Part shown: piece after piece, positions 50,175 to 54,275 of the stretch
Numbering within the stretch: position 1 is the stretch's first letter
How the letters are laid out: the number at the start of each line of letters is the position of its first letter
NCBI RefSeq assembly: GCF_014646695.1
Contig: NZ_BMNT01000019.1
Location: forward strand, 119,013 to 173,287
Reading direction: 5' to 3'
Source of the DNA: Sphaerisporangium melleum
GTDB lineage: Bacteria; Actinomycetota; Actinomycetes; Streptosporangiales; Streptosporangiaceae
Length of the DNA: 54,275 nucleotides
Notes under the pieces: model-generated
The model's input: the letters and a program-made list of their open reading frames with translations, nothing else
The model's database searches: none
What the model was told of the DNA's origin: nothing
Made by a program: the position numbers and the translations under genes

Positions 50175-51725
50175 GTGACAGCCGAGGCGCCGGACGGGCG
50201 CGTACACCGCTATCTGATCATCGGAGCCGGGCCGGCCGGGCTGCAGCTCAGCTACTACCTGCAGCGGGCCGGCGCCGACTACCTCACCCTGGAGCGCGAG
50301 GACTCCCCCGGCGGCTTCTTCCGCCGCTTTCCGCGCCACCGCAGGCTGATCTCCCTGAACAAGGTGCACACCGGCGAGAAGGACCCCGAGATCCTGCTCC
50401 GCTGGGACTGGAACTCCCTGCTCAGCGACTCGCCGGACCTGATGTTCCCCCACTACTCGCGCGAGTACTTCCCCTGCGCCGACGACCTGGTGCGCTACCT
50501 GGCCGACTTCCAGCGCGGGCACGACCTCAACGTGCGGTACTCCACACCGGTCGAGCGGCTGGAGAAGACCGGCGGGGTGTTCCTCGCGCACACCGCCGGA
50601 GGCGAGGTGTTCCGCGCCGAATGCCTGATCGTCGCCACCGGCTGGGGCGGGCCCAACATCCCCGACATCCCGGGCATCGAGCTGGCCATGGGGTACGAGG
50701 ACGTCCCGATGTCGGGCGAGACGTTCACCGACAAGCGCGTGCTCATCATCGGCAAGGGCAACTCGGCGTTCGAGACCGCCCAGTCGATGCTCGGCGAGGC
50801 CGCGATCATCCACCTGGCCAGCCCGAGCCCGGTCACGCTGTCGTGGACCACCAAGCACCCGGGCCACGTGCGCGGCCAGTACGGCGCCCTGCTGGACAGC
50901 TACTGGTTCAAGACCCTGCACGGCGTGCTGGAGTGCACCGTCGACCGGCTGTGGCGCGAGGGCGACGTCTACAAGGCCGCGATCACCTACACGCTGGCCG
51001 AGGGCGAGACGGCCGAGCTGGAGTACGACGCGGTGATCCGCTGCACCGGGTTCACCATGGACACCGGCGTCTTCGACGACTCCTGCCGCCCGGAGCTCGC
51101 CCCCAACGGCCGGATGCCCGCCATCGGCCCGGACTTCCAGTCGGCCAACGTCGACGGCATGTACTTCGCCGGCACGCTCATGCAGGCCCGCGACTTCAAG
51201 CGGGCGTCCTCGGCGTTCATCGACGGGTTCCGCTACAACCTGCGCACCATGGCCGCGCTGCTGGCCGAGCGGTACGAGTCCACCCCGCTCGACCGGCAGG
51301 TGCTGCCGCGCGACGCCGACCGGCTGACCGCCACCATGCTCGACCGGGTCAACTGGAGCTCGGCGCTGTGGACCCAGTTCGAGTACCTGTGCGACGTGTA
51401 CGTCCTGGACGAGGACGCCGGGGTGGTCGTGCACTACACGGACCTGCCGGAGGACTACGCGGTCGAACGGTTCGCCGCCCACCCGCTGGTCTTCACGGTC
51501 ACACTGCGCTGGGGGCGTGACCGGCATGAGGACGTGTTCGCCATCAAGCGCCACCCGACGCCCGAGCGGGCGCACGAGAGCGCCTTCCTGCACCCGGTCG
51601 TCCGGGTGTGGCAGCACGGCGAGCAGGCCGGCGAGCGGCACCTGCTGGAGGACCTGCTCGCCCAGTGGCGCGACCCCGTCCGCCACGTCGCCCCGCTCAG
51701 ATCCTTCCTCGCCCCCTACCTGTAA
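50175..51725 (+). CDS. FAD-dependent oxidoreductase, FOXRED2/ERFAD-like
   Basis: A flavoprotein of 516 aa with two Rossmann motifs. LIIGAGPAGLQLSYYLQRAG (about 14-33) binds FAD, and RVLIIGKGNSAFETAQS would bind NAD(P)H. The stretches FFRRFPRHRRLISLNKVHTG and LRWDWNSLLSDSPDLMF, then HYSREYFPCADDLVRYL, closely recall animal FOXRED2, more than ordinary flavin monooxygenases. A C-terminal region (about 400-516) is of unknown fold. The start is GTG at 50175 without a strong ribosome site, 4 bp after the membrane protein stop, which suggests coupling. It could pass electrons to that membrane protein. It appears to be the right end of the cluster. Substrate unknown. Confidence 0.88.
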   Translation: MTAEAPDGRVHRYLIIGAGPAGLQLSYYLQRAGADYLTLEREDSPGGFFRRFPRHRRLISLNKVHTGEKDPEILLRWDWNSLLSDSPDLMFPHYSREYFPCADDLVRYLADFQRGHDLNVRYSTPVERLEKTGGVFLAHTAGGEVFRAECLIVATGWGGPNIPDIPGIELAMGYEDVPMSGETFTDKRVLIIGKGNSAFETAQSMLGEAAIIHLASPSPVTLSWTTKHPGHVRGQYGALLDSYWFKTLHGVLECTVDRLWREGDVYKAAITYTLAEGETAELEYDAVIRCTGFTMDTGVFDDSCRPELAPNGRMPAIGPDFQSANVDGMYFAGTLMQARDFKRASSAFIDGFRYNLRTMAALLAERYESTPLDRQVLPRDADRLTATMLDRVNWSSALWTQFEYLCDVYVLDEDAGVVVHYTDLPEDYAVERFAAHPLVFTVTLRWGRDRHEDVFAIKRHPTPERAHESAFLHPVVRVWQHGEQAGERHLLEDLLAQWRDPVRHVAPLRSFLAPYL

Positions 51726-51730
51726 GCCTC

Positions 51731-51765
51731 CGTGGGGCCCCGGGCCGTCCGCCCGGGGCCCCACG
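51731..51765. terminator. Bidirectional terminator at the right end of the cluster
   Basis: A 15-bp perfect stem (CGTGGGGCCCCGGGC and complement) with a 5-nt loop lies between the convergent flavoprotein stop (51725) and ligase stop (51779). Confidence 0.85.
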
Positions 51766-51778
51766 AGGCTCCAGGCCG

Positions 51779-52924
51779 TCAGGAGACCGGCACGAGCGTG
51801 TCGATCAGGTGGTCGACGACGTCGGGGAACAGGCCGCGGCGCGCGTGGGCGGCGCGCTGCCGGGCGGCGCCGGTGCCGGTGACCCTCAGCCGGGCGAGCC
51901 GTTCGGTGACCAGTTCCAGGTCACCGGTGGCCTCCAGGCCGGGACGGATGTGCGCGAGCAGCACCTCCGGCAGCTCGTCGGCGGGGCGCAGGCGGCCGGT
52001 GACCGGGTCGGCGCCGTGCCCGTCCAGCCCGTCGCGAGCCGCCCGCCAGTAGGCGACGCGCAGCCGCTCGGCCGCGAGCCGCGGCCCGGGGTCGCCGCGC
52101 TCGACCTTCTCCAGCGACACCATCACCAGCGCGCGCACGATCGCCGCGAGCAGCGCGGACTCCTCGGCGGTGGCCGGCACGTCGGTCACCCTGACCTCCA
52201 GGGTGGGCAGCCGGGCCGAGGGCCGCACGTCCCAGAAGATCGTCCCGGGGTCGACCAGCGCCCCCAGCTCGGTGAGCGCGGCGATCGTCGCGTCGAACTC
52301 GTCCAGCGAGCCGAAGTACGGCGGCGGGCCGGCCACCGGCCACTTGCCCCACGACAGCGTCCGCCAGCTCGCGTAGCCGGTGTCGCGGCCGGTCCAGTAC
52401 GGGGAGTTGGCCATCAGCGCGATGAGCACCGGCAGCCAGGGCCGCAGGTGGTTGCCCACCAGGACGGCGCGCTCGCGGTCGGGCAGATGGACGTGGACGT
52501 GGCCGGCGCAGATGCTCTGCTCATCGTGCAGTGAGCGGTAGTTCGCGATGCCGATCTCGTACCGCGGGTCCTCGGTGATCGGGGGCGGGACGGCCTCGCC
52601 CAGCACCGGCGTACCGGAGGCGACCAGGGCCAGGCCCTCCTCGCGCGCCGCCGCGGCCACCGCGCGGCGCATCTCGCGAAGCTGGCGCTCCAGCTCTCCG
52701 ATGCCCGCGCAGGGGGCGGTCTTGGCCTCGACCTGCAGCCGGGTGATCTCGGCGCAGACCCGGTCGCCCATCTCCGCGGCGGCCCGGGTGACGACGCGGG
52801 CCGCCCACGGGCTGACCTCCCGCGTCACCGGGTCGACGACCAGGTACTCCTCCTCCACTCCCATCAGGGGGCATAGCGCGTCGAAGGGCACCGGCTGGGG
52901 TGCGTCCACGATGGCCGTCATCAT
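51779..52924 (-). CDS. Carboxylate-amine ligase, YbdK / glutamate-cysteine ligase type 2 family
   Basis: A soluble ATP-dependent ligase of 381 aa in the GCS2 family. MGVEEEYLVVDPVT gives the ATP- and metal-binding acidic cluster, SICAGHVHVHLPD the substrate loop, and LRPWLPVLIALMANSPYWTGRDTGYASWRT the most conserved block; WDVRPSARLPTLEVRVTDV follows. The length matches YbdK-type proteins, which are weak glutamate-cysteine ligases. The tandem ATG at 52924 has GGAG 4 nt upstream. In actinomycetes, members act in ergothioneine or other gamma-glutamyl pathways, but no such genes adjoin it. It is convergent with the cluster and separated by a strong terminator, so probably unrelated to the enediyne. 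Confidence 0.88.
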   Translation of the reverse strand: MMTAIVDAPQPVPFDALCPLMGVEEEYLVVDPVTREVSPWAARVVTRAAAEMGDRVCAEITRLQVEAKTAPCAGIGELERQLREMRRAVAAAAREEGLALVASGTPVLGEAVPPPITEDPRYEIGIANYRSLHDEQSICAGHVHVHLPDRERAVLVGNHLRPWLPVLIALMANSPYWTGRDTGYASWRTLSWGKWPVAGPPPYFGSLDEFDATIAALTELGALVDPGTIFWDVRPSARLPTLEVRVTDVPATAEESALLAAIVRALVMVSLEKVERGDPGPRLAAERLRVAYWRAARDGLDGHGADPVTGRLRPADELPEVLLAHIRPGLEATGDLELVTERLARLRVTGTGAARQRAAHARRGLFPDVVDHLIDTLVPVS

Positions 52925-53210
52925 CTACTCCAGTGAGGGCTTTCCAGATCGCCCGCGCCCGCGGGCTCACGTACCGAATGACGCCACGCTACCGATCCAG
53001 ATCTTCACTAGGGGCCGCAATGGGGTCCCGGCACACCGAACCGGGGTCGCCCCGGGGACACGGCGAAAGCACATCACGGGACGAACCGGTCGACGGTGAC
53101 CAGAGCACGTTCTGCGCGGGTCTCACCGGTGATCGACCAGGAGCAAGGTGAGGACTCTGTCGCGCAACGGAGACCTGTGCATCATCGGCACCCTATGTAG
53201 AGTTCTAGTC

Positions 53211-54026
53211 ATGCCGAACGTCCCGCCGACGCCCTCCCCGGTGCACCCGGTGCTGGGCGCGCTCCCCACCCCGCCACCGGCCGGCCAGGCACGCCTGATC
53301 GAGCGCGCCTACACCGTCGCCGCGTACTGGCACCGGGGCCAGACCCGCCGCAACGGCGACCCGTACATCACCCACCCGCTCGCCGTCGCCGCCATCCTCG
53401 CCGGGCTGGACATGGACCACGAGGTGCTGTGCGCCGCCCTGCTGCACGACGTGCTGGACGACACCGCCTGCCCGCCCGCGCAGATCGCCGCCGAGTTCGG
53501 CTCCGGCGTCCTGGCCCTGCTCAACCGCCTCACCCTGATCGACGACCCCGCCCGCCGCCCGGACGGATGGGCGAACGCGACCGACGCGCGCGTACTGGCC
53601 CTCAAGCTGGCCGACCGCCTGCACAACCAGCGCACGCTCGCCTTCCTGCCCCCGGCCAAGCAGCGGGTGAAGTCGCGGGAGAGCCTGGAGGTCTTCGTCC
53701 CCATCGCGCGGCGGCTCGGCATGGAGGGCGTCGGCCGGGAGCTGGAGGAACTGGCCACCGCGACCGTCCTCACCCTGGACCGCCTCGGCGAGGACGGCGG
53801 TGTGCCCGCGCGCGCCCGGCGCGGCGCGAGGGACGGCGCCGGCATGACGTTCCGCGCGCTCTCCCTGGCCGCGACGCTGCTGCCGGCCGCGTCCCGGGCC
53901 CGCTGGCTGGAGGAGTGGCACGCCGACCTGCACGCCCTGCCCACCCGCCGCGCCCGCCTCCGCCACACCGCCCACCTGATCGCCGCCATGCCCCGCATCT
54001 CCCACACCCTCCGCCACCCCCGTTGA
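53211..54026 (+). CDS. HD-domain (p)ppGpp hydrolase-like protein
   Basis: A 271-aa cytoplasmic protein with an HD phosphohydrolase domain like the N-terminal half of RelA/SpoT: AAYWHRGQTRRNGDPYITHPLAVAAILAG supplies the first His, ALLHDVLDDT the HD pair and ALKLADRLHNQRTL the later Asp. No synthetase domain is present, so it resembles small alarmone hydrolases. Residues about 210-271 add a basic helical tail (SLAATLLPAASRARWLEEWHADLHALPTR) not usual for that family. I chose the ATG at 53211; TAGAGT 8 bp upstream could be a -10 box of a leaderless message. A GTG at 53148 with AGGAG is an alternative. Outside the cluster. Confidence 0.8.
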   Translation: MPNVPPTPSPVHPVLGALPTPPPAGQARLIERAYTVAAYWHRGQTRRNGDPYITHPLAVAAILAGLDMDHEVLCAALLHDVLDDTACPPAQIAAEFGSGVLALLNRLTLIDDPARRPDGWANATDARVLALKLADRLHNQRTLAFLPPAKQRVKSRESLEVFVPIARRLGMEGVGRELEELATATVLTLDRLGEDGGVPARARRGARDGAGMTFRALSLAATLLPAASRARWLEEWHADLHALPTRRARLRHTAHLIAAMPRISHTLRHPR

Positions 54027-54198
54027 TGCCGGATCTCGCCAAGGATGTCCCACAGCCGCCGCGGCCGCCCAGACGGCGTCCCGAATGTGATCGACGCCCG
54101 AGGGCGCGGCATGGCCCGCGGGGCTGCGGAGGCCAGGACCTGTCCGCAGGACGATCCCCGGCCACCGCGAAGTGACGGAGCGTCTTCAGCACCATTGA

Positions 54199-54230
54199 CC
54201 GGCCCGCGGTGTGGGTGGTTCGCGGGCCGG
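54199..54230. terminator. Hairpin before the right edge
   Basis: CCGGCCCGCG and its complement form a 10-bp stem with a 12-nt loop. It lies 16 bp beyond the stop of a leftward gene entering from the right edge. Confidence 0.55.
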
Positions 54231-54245
54231 CCGGGGTGGGGGTTG

Positions 54246-54275
54246 TCAGTTGATGACGGCGAGGCGGGTGATGAT
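54246..54275 (-). CDS. C-terminal end of a leftward gene cut by the right edge
   Basis: The last 30 bases read, on the minus strand, IITRLAVIN followed by TGA, with a terminator-like hairpin beyond. Nine residues are too few to identify the product. Confidence 0.4.
   Translation of the reverse strand: MITRLAVIN

Noticed and set aside
1-54275. tRNA, rRNA, insertion sequences and attachment sites
   Set aside because: I looked for tRNA-like cloverleaf ends, transposase motifs and flanking direct repeats and saw none that I could support.

Overview
The window is high-GC actinobacterial DNA. GTG and TTG starts are common, rare TTA codons sit at the 5' ends of a few genes, and there are a mycothiol-type DinB-fold enzyme, an F420-type oxidoreductase and a DUF574 methyltransferase. 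A Streptosporangiales- or Streptomyces-like host fits; the genus cannot be fixed from this sequence.

The central finding is an enediyne biosynthetic gene cluster, roughly 3.4-51.7 kb. Its core is a tightly packed minus-strand operon read 40.6 to 28.4 kb: UnbL (DUF1702, E3), UnbV (E4), UnbU (E5), the iterative enediyne polyketide synthase (30901-36693, 1930 aa, KS-AT-ACP-KR-DH-PPTase-like), the hot-dog thioesterase (E10), a flavin reductase and a cytochrome P450. A second DUF1702 gene (40943-41935) and an orphan acyl-CoA carboxylase epsilon subunit (42437-42667) lie just upstream.

Layout. 0-3.2 kb: sugar ABC transporter (permease cut by the left edge, lipoprotein binding protein) with a divergent LacI regulator and a perfect operator palindrome; probably outside the cluster. 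3.4-10.7 kb: MerR regulator, then leftward genes for a type II thioesterase, Asp/Glu-type racemase, half-condensation-domain protein, F420 oxidoreductase, DHFR-like reductase, P450 and bicovalent FAD oxidase. 11.2-24.2 kb: a solute-binding protein with no signal peptide, membrane and MDR-like proteins, acyltransferase 3, small genes, a DHA2 exporter, prephenate dehydrogenase, a methyltransferase, a TIGR03084-like protein and an AhpD-like protein. 24.4-27.7 kb: GMC oxidoreductase with a small partner, and an AraC regulator. 28.4-42.7 kb: PKS operon. 42.9-51.7 kb: second DHA2 exporter, second acyltransferase 3, a decayed exporter remnant, two AhpD-like paralogues flanking an NTF2-like gene, then a His/Glu-rich membrane protein coupled to a FOXRED2-like flavoprotein. 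51.8-54.3 kb: YbdK-type ligase and an HD hydrolase, probably outside the cluster.

Expected working: the PKS and E10 release a polyene; E3/E4/E5 and the redox enzymes (P450s, flavin reductase, GMC, BBE, F420 enzyme) would mature and decorate the core; prephenate dehydrogenase and the epsilon subunit may raise precursor supply; acyltransferases and methyltransferase tailor it; exporters and possibly the cytosolic binding protein protect the host. No apoprotein, deoxysugar genes, MIO aminomutase or SARP regulator was recognised. The chemotype is therefore not predictable from this window alone and may be new.
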